A DNA stretch of 64,000 nucleotides. Origin: Budorcas taxicolor (taxonomy: Eukaryota; Chordata; Mammalia; Artiodactyla; Bovidae). Numbering within the stretch: the first letter of the stretch is position 1; each line of letters begins with the position of its first letter. A program made the translations under genes and the position numbers. Positions 10,460-21,856 of this stretch are shown piece after piece. The notes under the pieces are model-generated. The model worked only from the letters and a program-made list of their open reading frames with translations, was not told the origin of the DNA and searched no databases. Where the stretch lies: NCBI RefSeq assembly GCF_023091745.1, contig NC_068915.1, positions 48,666,001 through 48,730,000 of the forward strand. Reading direction: 5' to 3'.

Positions 10460-11165
10460 TCTTAATAGGCAAAACATAATAATCTGACATCTTCAAATGG
10501 TTACTTTTTCCCTCCCACTGTGAGAAGCATTGGATTGTTTCCCTCTAATATTCACTGTTTGAACCTGGCAGGGTTCCTATTAGAGGTAAAACTCACTAAC
10601 ATACAGCCTCCTCATACGACTGGGTCTCTCTGAAATATTTTAACACTCAGACTTTTCCACAATGAGCCTCTGACTAATTGTGAATTGTAGTTTTTTCCTG
10701 GTATAGTACTAGAATGTGAAATAAGGAGAAAAGATTATACTAAGGGAGACTTTCTTCACCAGAGTGCTAATTTTGCATAGGAATAATACACATTGGTTAA
10801 GTCACAAACTTACTAAGTAGGAGATTGTACTACAATCCTAGCCAAGTCTTTCAGGTTCAATGCTTAGGAATTTTAGTGAATGTTTCCAACAGCATAATGT
10901 ATAAACACTTAATTAAAAATTAATAATGTTAACATTTCAAACAATATTTTTATATTAATTTTTACAAATATGGGTGAGATTGGTTGAAGTATCCTAGACA
11001 ATTACCCAGGTATTTGTTCCTTTGAAAATACACATGATTTCTCAACTAGTTTATTCAGAGTTTTAACTGAGAACAAATATGAATTGACTTGTATGTGTGT
11101 CTATTATCTTCCTAGATTATACCATAAAGTCATAATTTAATTATCAGAATTATATTCCTACTCTT
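10460..11165. other. Unassigned DNA
   Basis: About 700 bp with no recognised repeat and no credible exon. Confidence 0.5.
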
Positions 11166-11176
11166 AGTTTATAATC

Positions 11177-11311
11177 CAGAGAAGGAAATGGCAACCCAGT
11201 CCAGTATTCTTGCCTATAGAATCCCTTGGACAGAGGAGCCTGGTGGGCTGCTGTCCATAGGGTCACACAGAGTCGGACAGGACTGAAGCGACTTAGCAGC
11301 AGCAGCAGCAG
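11177..11311 (+). mobile_element. Bov-A SINE monomer
   Basis: A single A unit (gagaaggaaatggcaaccca through gactgaagcgacttagcagc) with a CAG-rich tail. Flanks agtttataat and agtttaaaag may be a worn TSD. Confidence 0.9.
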
Positions 11312-11375
11312 TTTAAAAGCACCATGAATTGGCTGGTGTAACAGTAGAAATTTGTCTCACACATCTGGAGGTTAT

Positions 11376-11582
11376 GGGCTTCCCTGGTAGCTCAGACAGT
11401 AAAGAATTGGCATGCAACGCAGGAGACCTATGTTCAATCCCTGAGTCAGGAAGATATGCTGGGGAAGGAAATGGCTACCCACTCCAGTATTCTTGTCTGG
11501 AGAATTTCATGGACAGAGGAGCCTAGAAGGCTACAGTCCATGGAGTTGCAAAGAGTTGCACATGACTGAGCAATTAACACTT
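11376..11582 (+). mobile_element. Bov-tA SINE with 12-bp TSD
   Basis: Full-length Bov-tA from gggcttccctggtagctcag to a gagcaattaacac tail. The perfect TSD tctggaggttat lies at 11364-11375 and 11583-11594. Confidence 0.95.
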
Positions 11583-11825
11583 TCTGGAGGTTATAAACCA
11601 GGAATCAAGGGGTTGGCAGGCCCTACTCTCTCCGAAATCTATAGATGAAGAATTTCTCTCTCTGTCTTCCACCTTCTGATAGGCCCAGATGTCTCTTGGT
11701 TTGTGTTAGCAAAATTCTCTTTTGCTTCCAAATTCACATGGTGTTTCCCATTTGTCTCTTCTCATTATCTTCACTCTGTGTTTATTGATCCAAATTTCTC
11801 ATTTTTATAAGGACTTCAGTCCTAA

Positions 11826-12034
11826 TGTGTGTGTGTTAGTCTCTCAGTCGTGTCCAACTCTCTGTGACGCCATGGACTGTAGCCTGCCAGGCTCCTCTGT
11901 TCATGGGATTTTCCAGGCAAGAATACTGTAGTGAATTGCCATACACTTCTCCAGGGCATCTTTCTGACCCAGGGATTGAACCCCAGTCCTGCACTGCAGG
12001 CAGATTCTTTACACTTTGAGCTACCTGGGAAGTG
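11826..12034 (-). mobile_element. Bov-tA SINE
   Basis: Minus-strand Bov-tA from ttagtctctcagtcgtgtcc to the head remnant gagctacctgggaagtgc. A TG run at 11826-11834 is the SINE tail. Confidence 0.9.
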
Positions 12035-12057
12035 CTCACTCCCTATAAATAAGTATA

Positions 12058-12173
12058 CAGTGTTAGTCACTCAGTTGTGTCCAACTGTTTGTGACCCCAC
12101 GGACTGTAGCCCACCAGGTTCTTCTGTCCACGGAGTTCTCCAGGCAAGAACACAGGAGTGGGTTTCCTTCTCC
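12058..12173 (-). mobile_element. Bov-A SINE monomer with 13-bp TSD
   Basis: A single minus-strand A unit. TSDs ataaataagtata (12045-12057) and ataaagaagtata (12174-12186) differ at one base. Confidence 0.9.
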
Positions 12174-12186
12174 ATAAAGAAGTATA

Positions 12187-13192
12187 AATGAGTCCTTGTA
12201 AATGAGTCCTTTTAGGAAGGACTGAGTTTACTCCATAATATTTGGACTTTTTTTTTTTTACTATAATAAAATATCTACTGTATTTTTGGCTTCTAATACT
12301 CAATTAACATAAATCAGGATATTGCATCTATCTTTTAAAATTATTACCTCCAAGAATTACATAAAATGTACATAATTAAACTCAGAGATGGAAGGCTGCT
12401 GACAGCTAGGGTTATTGTCTATAGGAAAAATGTGTTCTAACAAAATCAGCTTATAAATAAGTTTCTTTCTGTAATGCTGAGCTACATAAAATTTTAGCTT
12501 GATTAAAAACCTTGGCCATTTCTTTAGATAGCAAAATCTCAGTTCTTTCCTAAAGCAAGTATATAATGCAAAAGAGTCAGTAAGTATTTTGTAAGGAGAA
12601 GGCGCAGGAAAAATGTGGTTCCAAATGTATTTTTTCTTTTCATTATCTGTGAAACTTCACTTATTTCACAGTTCAGTTCAAAATACTATAGCTTAGATTT
12701 CACATTCATGATCATCGATCTGTTTGCAGCCTGGGATGCCAACATCCCCTTTAGAATCATTAATTTTAGAATATCAATATTCTAAGGGGAGAAAAAGCTT
12801 CTTATTTATATTTTATCTTTATGATCTAGGTTTTAATAGACTGAAATGTAATAAAGAGTGATTGCAAGCAATTAAAAACATGATAATTTCAATTAAATAA
12901 ATAACACTGCAGTCATTAAAGTGATAGCCAATGTATTAATATATACAAAATATATGCAGATTGGTACACAAAAAAGTAAAAAAGTGGTATATTTTGTTTG
13001 AATTCAATAGTGTGGCATACTTCTCATATATTCATTTTGTTCTCTACTATAAGTCTATCATTAAACATGAAATTGATTTGCTATCAAGTAACACTAAACG
13101 CATAATGTGTCTAGGTAAATTCTCAAAATTTTATTCTTTTGTATTTTATTCAGAAGTTAACTTGTTATACCTTGCATACCATCAGTACCTGC
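12187..13192. other. About 1 kb unassigned AT-rich DNA
   Basis: A T run at about 12248-12259. No repeat family or exon recognised. Confidence 0.5.
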
Positions 13193-13735
13193 TCTTGTTG
13201 TTGTCATTGTCCAGTTGCTCAGTTGTGCCTGACTCTTTATGACCCCATGGACTGCAGCATGCCAGGCTTCCCTGTATTTCACTATCTCCCAGAGTTGGCT
13301 CCAACTCATGTCCGTTGAGTCAATGATGTCATCCAACCATCTCATCCTCTGTTGTCCCCTTCTCCTTATGCTCTCAGTCTTTCCCAGCATCAGGGTCTTT
13401 TCCAATGAGTTGATTCTTTGCATCAGGTGGCCAAAGTATCAGAGCTTCAGCTTCAGCATTATTACTTCCAATGAATATTCAGAATTGATTTTGTTTAGGA
13501 CTGATGCATTTGCTCTCTTTGCTGTCCAAGAGACACTCAATAGTCTTCTCTAGCACCACAATTTGAAAGCATCAATTCTTAGGCCCTCAGCCTTCTTTAT
13601 GGTCCACTTCTCACATCCATACATGACTACTGGAAAAACCATAGATTTGACTATACGCATCTTTTCAGCAAAGTGATGTCTCTGCTTTTTAATACGGTGT
13701 CTAGTTTTGCCATAGCTTTTCTTCCAAGTGGCAAA
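13193..13735 (-). mobile_element. Older BovB LINE 3' end
   Basis: A minus-strand BovB 3' half kb that is clearly more diverged than the other copies. Its 3' tail is ttgttgttgt (ACA/CAA-type tail), not the ttcagttcag tail of most copies here, suggesting an older subfamily. The C-terminal protein fragment at 13423-13157 (MLGK...RRGQQRMRWLDDI) is still readable; the rest is frameshifted. Confidence 0.9.
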
Positions 13736-14569
13736 CTAATAGTTTGTTATCTCCACTATTAGAATATTCTCTTTCTCTTTAAAAGTAAAACTACTGACAT
13801 ATTCTAAATGATTTAGGCTAAAATGAGAAAAATTTATGAAAACTATCATTTTCAATTAAAATGAAAAATTTATATTAGTTGGATGTAGCATCACTTAGAT
13901 ACTAGTTCTTTTTAAAAATACATTTTATGAAAGTAATATTCAATTTAATAAAGACATAGTATGGCAATGATAGTCACAAAATGAACTAATAGAAGCACTT
14001 TGGAATATGTTTCTTATTTTTTTCCTGTCTTTTGTGAAATAAAGCTCATGGACAAATTTTGCATATATATTGAAATTTCATTGTGTGTGAGATTTTGTAC
14101 TATATAAAGTATGTAACTTTCTGTCACAGTTCAATGCCAAAAAAGCTTCTCTTGATGGTTCAAATGATATAATACATGCCCTTCAAGACTGACATATATT
14201 TAGATATGTTTTTGCATGTGTAATAAGTGTGATTTGCCCAACTGACTATGTGCAAAGAATATCAATTTTTCTTTAACATCCTATTCCAAGTCAGTTATTT
14301 TTCTGATCTTGCTTCACCAAGGTGATTAAGAAATGCATTCCCAATTTATTCTTTTTTTAACAATTTTTTTCATTTCCTGTTTTCTGTTTCATCTTAATAA
14401 AGAGACATTAAAAGTTTAGTAAAGGTTATGTCCCTCCTCCTCCTCTTCTGCAGCCTCCCCCTTTGAAAAATCTTGCAGTCCTTTCCATTTAGAAAAGAAT
14501 TTCAGTAACAAAGGCTTATTAACTCTCTTATAAAGATCAATTATTAAAGAGAATGTTCCATTCTTTGTC
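13736..14569. other. Unassigned AT-rich DNA
   Basis: About 830 bp without recognised repeats. A short pyrimidine-rich patch lies at 14430-14460. Confidence 0.5.
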
Positions 14570-14770
14570 TTAAATCTTTTGAAACCTTTCCTACATAGTT
14601 AAGATACAAATCAAACTCTTTCCCCAGCCTATTCAAATGCTTATTGTATATAGCCTCTGTCTACCTCTTCCACTTCATCTCAGATTGCTCTCCCCTAGCC
14701 CTACTTGGCTACAGCAGAACTGTCTTTGTTATTCTTGGAAGAAGCTAAGTGAGTGCTTTTACACTACCTC
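14570..14770 (+). repeat. L2 LINE fragment
   Basis: The blocks agatacaaatcaaactcttt, ctctgtctacctcttccact and tcatctcagattgctctccc match the L2 3' region in order. Diverged, no ORF. Confidence 0.6.
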
Positions 14771-15655
14771 ACTGGAGTATTCTTCTACCTTATATTTGTC
14801 TAGTAATGTAGGACATGTTCTTGATGTCACACACAGGTCCTCCTTTATCAGCTGACTCATCCATCCACCTGCCACTGTGGAGCTGAGCTGTTAATCCTGG
14901 AAAACTGCCCTCAGTGGTATATGTCACCTTGCTCAGATGACAAGAAGGTAAATTACCCCTTGCAGGAGGGATACCTGACAACCAATGAGTGGTGGTATGA
15001 GGGCATAAATTTCATCCTCCTGGTCTCACGAGAGTAACAACCCTGTGGTGCAATTCATGCTCCAGATCTTCCTGTGGGATCAGCCTGAGAGCACACATTT
15101 CACCTAGCTCCTTATCTTGACCAATTCTGATTCCCACCTTCCCTTCTATGTTTTACCCTAATCACATCCTTGAAAAAAAGTTTTGTACAAGAATCCTCAT
15201 CTGAGGCTTGGAGAACATAACTTAAGACAGTTGATACCAGATATAGTGCAAGAAAGTGCACTTTAAGGATGGGTTTCTAAGTTGGTACAATTTGTTTCCT
15301 GGATGGCAATGATGACCTATGACAGGTGCTTTGTAGAACACTGATGGTCCCTGGCAAGCTCCTGCAGTGTGACTGGTGAAACTCCTCTTATGTAAACTAG
15401 GCCAAAATAGAAGTACAAGAAATGTTTTGCCTTGTACAATCTCTCTGATATTTGATAAATCTGAAGGACATAATACCCATATGGCCTGTGGAATTGGGTG
15501 GATACTATTAAGGCCATGGATTTGTGTCCATTATTCACAAAATATAACAAAAATGTGAGAGTCAAGGGGCCTCTTTGAGAGGATGCAAAGATATCTTAAT
15601 TTCCTATAGCTGGAGGGCAGATTTTGCAGCCACCTCACAGAAATAGGTGTGAAGT
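14771..15655. other. Unassigned, less AT-rich segment
   Basis: About 880 bp of visibly higher GC than its surroundings with no family I recognise. It could be an old LTR or DNA element. Minus-strand frames at 14981-14790 and 15565-15317 have no recognisable domain. Confidence 0.4.
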
Positions 15656-15659
15656 AAAA

Positions 15660-15862
15660 GAGAAAGTGTTAGTCACTCGGTTGTGTCTAACTCTTTGTAA
15701 GTCTTTGGACAGTAGCCCATCAGACTCCTCTGTCTATGGAATTATCCAAGCAAGAATACTGGAATGGGTAGCCACTCCCTTCTCTAAGAGATCTTCCCAA
15801 TCTAGGGATTGAACCCAGGTTTCCTGCATTGCAAGCAGATTCTTTACTTTCTGAACCACTAT
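15660..15862 (-). mobile_element. Bov-tA SINE
   Basis: Minus-strand Bov-tA: gttagtcactcggttgtgtc, A unit, then the tRNA head to gaaccact, where it ends short of the full aagccc terminus. Confidence 0.87.
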
Positions 15863-16317
15863 AACTCTACCCAAAATGTGATTTGCTTGTTGAGGCTGAT
15901 GATGTCATACACACACCAGGATACTATGAACTATGTAATATTCAATAATTGGGCTTTCTTGAGAGAACAGGGCAGCTTATTAGTAAGTATAAAATGTCTT
16001 CAGAGAACAGAGAAAGGATATTGAAATGAGAGTTTTATGATAGTTAGGTGTTGGTATCAGTCATGTGGTTTGAATCCCATCAGTATCAAATAAGGGAGGA
16101 TCCAGGTTTTCTTACCAGATTTCTGAGATGTAGGACAGAAAAAGAAAGACAGAGAGGTTAAGTTTAAAAGGTGTCAGCAGCCAAATTTACAATAATTGAT
16201 TCAGACAATTATAGAAGACAAAGATGAAAAATTGCACTTACTGTAAGATAGCCAGACATTCAGAAAAGGCTGCATTTCTTAGAGTAGCTAACGCTTTCCT
16301 GCTAAAGTAAGGAGTCT
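15863..16317. other. Unassigned DNA
   Basis: Nothing recognised. Confidence 0.45.
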
Positions 16318-17370
16318 TTTCTTTTTTAATCCAATCATTACTCTATGCCTTTTAATTGGAACATTTAGTCCACTGACAGTTAAAGTAATTATCGATAGAT
16401 ATGTGCTTATTGTCATTTTTAGACTTGTTTTCTGGTTGTTTTTGTAGGTCTTCCCTATTTTATCCTTCTTTTAATTTTTTCCCTTGCAGTTTGATGATAT
16501 GCTTTAGTGGTATGCTTGTCTGCTTGTCCTATTTTCTCTCTAAATTTTGTGTCTCAAAATTTGATTTGTGGTTGCCACGGAGTTCCTATATGTTGACCTA
16601 TATCTATTTATTTCAAGCAGGTAATCTTTTAAGTTCAATCACATTCCAAAAGATCTACATTTTTTCCCCTTAACCCTCACATTGTGTTTTTGCTATCATA
16701 TTTTAAGTCTTCATATTCATCCCTTTATTGTGGTTACAGTTGATTTTATAGTTTTTATCTGTTAATCTTTATACTTATTTAAGTGGTTTATTCTCAACCT
16801 TTACTGTGTATTTGCCTTTACTAGTGGGGTCGATCCAGTGTTGAACTGCAGTGTAAAGCAAGTGGCTCTAGAGCATTCCCTAGGCTCATGCTTGGGCATG
16901 TGCCGGGGAGCGTGTGGAAAAGCAGTGAGCCAGCTGCATGGTCTCAAGTCTTCCTCTTCTCCTCAATTTAGGCACAATCAATTATCTGTGCACTCCTCAG
17001 GAGCAGAGTCCAGGCTTCCTACAGCCCTCATATTAGTCTCATCAGCTTTCCAACCAGGCAAGGGGGCTCATTTTTCCTTTGAGGAACTCCAGCCTAGGGC
17101 ACCCAATATGTGGCTTGAACCACTTACTCCCCAGGGATAGTCTCTGCCCATGTAATCTCCCTTTTCCTCGGAGTCTCCTCCCAGGGACCCTCGATTGCTT
17201 CTCTTCATTTCCTACCTGATTCTTTATGTAGCTTTCTTACAGCCGCTCTGACAGCCTCCAGTTAGTTTTCAGTGAGAATTGTTCCACATGTAGATGTATT
17301 TTTAATATGTTCATGGAGGGTGGTGATCTTCATATCCTCCTTCTCTGCCATCTAGATTCAAGTCCAGAAA
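16318..17370 (-). mobile_element. Old L1 LINE, 5' region to ORF2 start
   Basis: Read on the minus strand, the piece begins at about 17365 with the L1 5' signature (agatggcagag, then catctacatgtggaaca). It ends near 16320 with the start of ORF2, where a TVSGLNVPIKRHRV-like block corresponds to the conserved NGLNAPIKRHR of L1 ORF2. Only about 1 kb separates these landmarks and no ORF1 domain is visible, so ORF1 appears deleted or decayed. Confidence 0.65.
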
Positions 17371-17417
17371 AAGGCTTTTTGAAAGTACTTTCAAATATGA
17401 AGCTCTACGGTAAGCAT

Positions 17418-17640
17418 GGGCTTCCCTGGTGGCTCAAATTACCGTTTGCAAGCATCTGCCTGCAATGTGGGAGATCCGGGTTTGATCCCTGGGTCAGGAA
17501 AATCCTGTGGAAAATAAAATGGCAGCCCATAACAGTATTCTTGCCTAGACAATTCCATGGACGGAGGAGCCTGGTAAGCTACAGTCCATGAGGCTGCAAA
17601 GAGTCGGACACTACTGAGAGACTTCATTTTATTTCACTTC
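17418..17640 (+). mobile_element. Bov-tA SINE
   Basis: From gggcttccctggtggctcaa to a ttatttcacttc tail. Flanks acggtaagcat (17407-17417) and acagtaagaat (17641-17651) form an 11-bp TSD with two mismatches. Confidence 0.92.
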
Positions 17641-17651
17641 ACAGTAAGAAT

Positions 17652-18699
17652 ATTGTTATAAGATAATGGTATTTTTAAAGAAGTCTTCAATATTTTAAGC
17701 AATCTATAGTTTATAAAAATCACAATAGAATTGGAAGTGCAAAAAATAAAAAGCAATAAAAAATACAATCATGTCCATAATGCCATATAAAATATGACTC
17801 TTGAACACTTGCCCAGCTTAACTTTTCTGATGGTTTTGTTTACATTTGTTAGAGAACAGCAACCACCTACAATGCTAAATTCATCCTTTAGATACAGACT
17901 GGCAGCTCCCCTTGACTTCCATGTACTTACAAGAGCAGAATTTGGCCTGCTGTGATTCACATGGATGGGGGGGGGGGGGCAGGGTGGGGGGAGAAAAACA
18001 ATCTTCAAAGAATTAAAGTGGTCATGAAGCGACGGCTCAGGAGAGGAAATGGGGGATTAAGTGGAAACAAAAAGGGATTTTTTTTTACAGCAGCCTTGTG
18101 GGAACTCTTACTTACACTTGTTGAACAGTAAGAACATCACAGCCTCCTAGAGCTCCTAAATAGCATCCTTAACTATGAAGTCTTATATCTCAGGCATTCC
18201 TCAGGCAAAATAGTATTGGCTTAAAAGTCGTCAGTCAACAGAAGACACTCTTTAAGGACTGTCAATGACTGACACTGTGTTTTTTATTTTTTTTCCACTG
18301 CAAAAGAAAAATTTCCACCATGTCCTATATTTTGATTAGCATCTCATCCAATGAAAAGAGTCATAAGGAAGGAGAGAGAGAAATAAGAAGCGTTTTGAGG
18401 ATGCCAACTTCTCTATGTCTTTAATAGGTAGTTAGGAAAGGGACTCAAATATGTATAAAGCATCTTGCAGAAAGTAGCTCTTATGACACTCACCTGAAGA
18501 AGTAAAATTCTGCTTTAGCAGCATGATTTAGAAAAGTGATTCTCTTGAAATGGCCATATCATTCTGTTAAGCAGAGTAACTGTTTACTCTGATTTTTTTT
18601 TAATCAGGTATTTTATGGAAAATTTACCAAGTCTTTTGTTTTCTTATGTAAATATAGTAGGAAATATATCTTGTAACATTTAGTTAAAAGTACTTTTTA
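17652..18699. other. Unassigned DNA with a G-run
   Basis: About 1 kb without recognised repeats. It includes the G-rich tract described at 17967-17991 and short T runs near 18080 and 18290. Confidence 0.5.
17967..17991 (+). repeat. G-rich tract, possible G-quadruplex
   Basis: Thirteen consecutive Gs, then CA, GGG, T and six Gs. Enough G runs for an intramolecular quadruplex on the plus strand. Confidence 0.75.
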
Positions 18700-18880
18700 A
18701 ACCTATCACTCTTTATTATCCAAACAATTTTGTGACTACACCTTGTTAAATCTATTTACACATGAACAAACAAAAGCTTTGAGAGGTTAAGTTAATATTA
18801 TAAGATCCAAAGCTATCAAACATCAAAACTCAGCTTTAAGTCTAGGTCTCTGATATGAAATTCTATGTGATTTCCAATAT
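18700..18880 (-). repeat. MIR SINE fragment
   Basis: Antisense MIR order: a tattatccaaac block, ctttgagaggttaagttaat, then a degraded tctaggtctctgat block. Confidence 0.55.
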
Positions 18881-19324
18881 CTGCAATGTTACATAGAAAA
18901 ATGGTTTTAAAACACTAAGTAATTTTATAATTATGGAATGATATAATTGTATTCTTTGAAGAAAAATTAAAATAATGAAATTATTTGCAAAGTTTTAGAA
19001 TCAGATCTAGAATTACATCCAAAGTCTTCTCTAAAAAATAAAAATAAGAAGCTACTTAATCACGGAACTGCAGTTGTTTCACATAGCAATACTGAATACA
19101 GCACATATGAACAGATACTTTCTCAATGAAGCCCAATAATGTTGTGTTTTCTGTAGTTTCTAAGAACTCCTTGAATAATGTTAGCTTTAGCATGTTGCTC
19201 ATCTCCCTCAAAATGAGTTTATTTTTCATTTTTATGTCACAATAGCGATCTGTTCACAGAGTCAGAACTGTTCTTTTATTCCTGTGTGATATATCACATG
19301 TTTGTGTGTAGAAGATTTAACATA
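18881..19324. other. Unassigned AT-rich DNA
   Basis: Nothing recognised. Confidence 0.5.
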
Positions 19325-19590
19325 AGCCATATATAGAAAGACAAACACTGTATGATCTCACTTATATGGGGGATGTAAAAAAGTCAAATTTCTAGAAGTA
19401 GAGTAGAATAGTAGTTGCCAGGTTTGGATGCAAGGAGAGGGAAATGAGAAATAGTTGTCAAAGGGTAGAAAGTTTTAGTTATGCAAGATGAATGAGTTCT
19501 GGACATCTGACAGACAATATAGTGATGATAGTTAATAACACTGTATTGCATATTTAAAATGAGCTAAGAGGATAGCTCTCTAGCTGTTTC
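19325..19590 (+). mobile_element. Old L1 LINE 3' end
   Basis: The blocks ctgtatgatctcacttatat, gttgccaggtttggatg and atagttaataacactgtatt follow the order of an old L1 3' UTR in plus orientation. Confidence 0.7.
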
Positions 19591-19609
19591 TTTCATGGAT
19601 TTAATTCCT

Positions 19610-19831
19610 GCTGTGTGCTAAGTAACTTCAGTTGTATTAACTCTTTGTGACCCTGGACTGTAGCCCGCCAGGTTCCTCTGTCCATGGGATTCTCCAGGCA
19701 AGAAAATTGGAGTGGGTTGCCATGCCCTCCTCTGGTGGATCTTCCTGAACCAGGGATTGAACTCATGTCTCTTATGTTTCCTGCACTGACAAGCGGGTTC
19801 TTTAACACTAGCGCCATCTGGGAAGCCCCAT
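19610..19831 (-). mobile_element. Bov-tA SINE, first of two in one target site
   Basis: Minus-strand Bov-tA (tail ctgtgtgctaagtaac; head gcgccatctgggaagcccca). Flanked by atttaattcct (19599-19609) and atttaattact (19832-19842). Confidence 0.93.
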
Positions 19832-19842
19832 ATTTAATTACT

Positions 19843-20056
19843 GAAAGTGAAAGTGTTAGTTGCTCAGTCTTGTCTGACTCTTTGCGACCCTGTTGACTGT
19901 AGCCCACCAGACTCCTCTGTCCATGGGATTCTCCAGGCGAGAATCCGGGAGTGCATTGCCATTCTCTTCTTCAGGGGATCTTTCTGATCCAAGGATTGAA
20001 CCTGGGTCTCCTGCATTGCAGATGGATTCTCTGCCATCTGAGCCATGAGAGAAGCC
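19843..20056 (-). mobile_element. Bov-tA SINE, second of two in one target site
   Basis: Minus-strand Bov-tA from gaaagtgaaagtgttagttg to gagccatgagagaagcc. Flanked by atttaattact (19832-19842) and atttaattcct (20057-20067), so the target word occurs three times around the pair. Confidence 0.93.
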
Positions 20057-20355
20057 ATTTAATTCCTACAAATATATGTGGAATGTGAACTCCTTGGAAA
20101 GGAATGATGATGAGGCTTCTGCTAAGAGTATGGGCAAAAAAGCAGAAATATAATTTGTTTACTTATTCAAAGAATATTTATCGAGTGTCACCTATGTTAA
20201 AAGCAGTTCTGATGGGCATAAATGTAACAAAACCAAATTGTTCCATTACTCTCAATAAGCTCACAAATAGTGAGTGTGATGAATTTAAGTAACTGGTTAA
20301 AATTTTAAAATAGCAATTATGAGGAATGATTTGGTAATGTGAGAATAATTGATTA

Positions 20356-20593
20356 TACAGTGGACTCTTGAACAATATGGTTTTGAACTGTGGGTGCACT
20401 TACACACGTTTGTTTGTTTTTGGTTTTTTTTTTCCACTAAATACATGCCATAGTGGCTAACTAAAATAATTAGCACTTAGTTGAATCTATGGATGCTGAA
20501 TTGGGAATATGAGGGCCAACTCTAAAGTTATAGATGGATTTTTTGACTCTCTTCATGTTCCTAATCCCCCATGTTGTTTGAGGGTAAATTGTA
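20356..20593. mobile_element. TA-flanked short inverted-repeat DNA element
   Basis: The ends cagtggactcttgaacaata and the reverse complement of the right end (caatttaccctcaaacaaca) match at 16 of the first 23 positions. TA dinucleotides flank at 20356-20357 and 20592-20593. The 234-bp body has no transposase. The layout is that of a non-autonomous Tc1/mariner-type element; I do not assign a named family. Confidence 0.6.
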
Positions 20594-21856
20594 TCTATTA
20601 ACATATCTATATAGATATTGATGTTTATAATCTATCTGTAAGGCAAATGGCCCCAAAATTGCCAGTTAATTTGGTTACATAAGAAAAATTTAAATTAACT
20701 TTAAAAGAAAGGATCAAAGTCAGATGCAATATAGGGAGTATTGGAATTATTTTGTATGATGCACATCCTTTTGGAGAAATTAGAGACAGTTTTAGAGTAA
20801 CTGAGTCAGGACTTAAAGGATAAACTGAGTTCTTGGAGAGTAGAGTATGGCTAGGTGCCATTATGAATGGTACAAAGTAGTCTGATAAAGATACCCTTGG
20901 AATTACCAGACAGTCTTTTTTTCCTTTTTTTGTGTTTCTTTCTTTCTCAATATTCATTTCTTAGTTGTATATCTAATACATCTGACTCTCACAGTAATTT
21001 TCAACTTTTCAATCAGTTAATGTACCAATTATTTTATGTCACAAGATTTTTTTTTTTTTATCTTGAGTATACAAACAGGCAAGCACACACAGGGAACAAA
21101 CACACACAGAGAGCTTGGGTTTGACAGGACAGTTCATAATTCTAGTATGTGCCGTTTGAGGAAAACTTTGAAATACTGGAATGCTATTTTCAACCGCAGC
21201 TCCCCCAGTAAGAAAAGAAATGAGAAAAATAAGAGAAAATGACAGCATTAAGAAAATAATATTTTATCCTTTCTAAATATGTATTTGGAATATCAATGCA
21301 CAGTTTTCCTGGTGAGCTAGATTGGACTGCACTGAACACTGGGCCACATATGCACCCCACATTGAATAAACATAAGGTTGTTTATCGATTTTACCACTCC
21401 CAACCTCCAAAATAAACTTTGGCATTTAACAAAGACCTGTTATGGGACACTGGAAGGCCCAAAACAAAACAGAGTAGAATGCTTTCTCATATGAAAGTAG
21501 GATCTAGCCCTTTACCTCTTTGGTGCAATGGAGGGAAAAAAGGAGTAGGAATTAGCAAATCTGCCATAAAGGGCATAGGTCAGATGACCTTTACTGAAGA
21601 ATTGGTGAAGTGGGAATAGTGACATCAGAGAAGGTTCTGTCTCCTTCATGACATTTTACCATAAGATAAGCACATCAAATCACAATCATGACTAAATATT
21701 TGTCCTAGACTGTGAATGACAATGTTGTAATACCTTCCTTTCAAGAAGGATTCATGTGGGAAAGAATAGAGAACATATCTGAATTATAAATTCCTCTTTT
21801 AGTTTCTGTGAATGAGAGTATCTTTTTTTTTGTTTGTTTTTACATCTTTACCACAA
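20594..21856. other. Unassigned DNA, about 1.26 kb
   Basis: Contains a T run (21047-21059) and a CA-rich patch (21080-21110). Short frames on both strands show no recognised domain. Confidence 0.5.

Noticed and set aside
11376..11450. tRNA-like heads of Bov-tA SINEs as tRNA genes
   Set aside because: They are the tRNA-derived part of a SINE, diverged and continuous with the A unit, not independent tRNA genes. The same applies to all Bov-tA and CHR heads.
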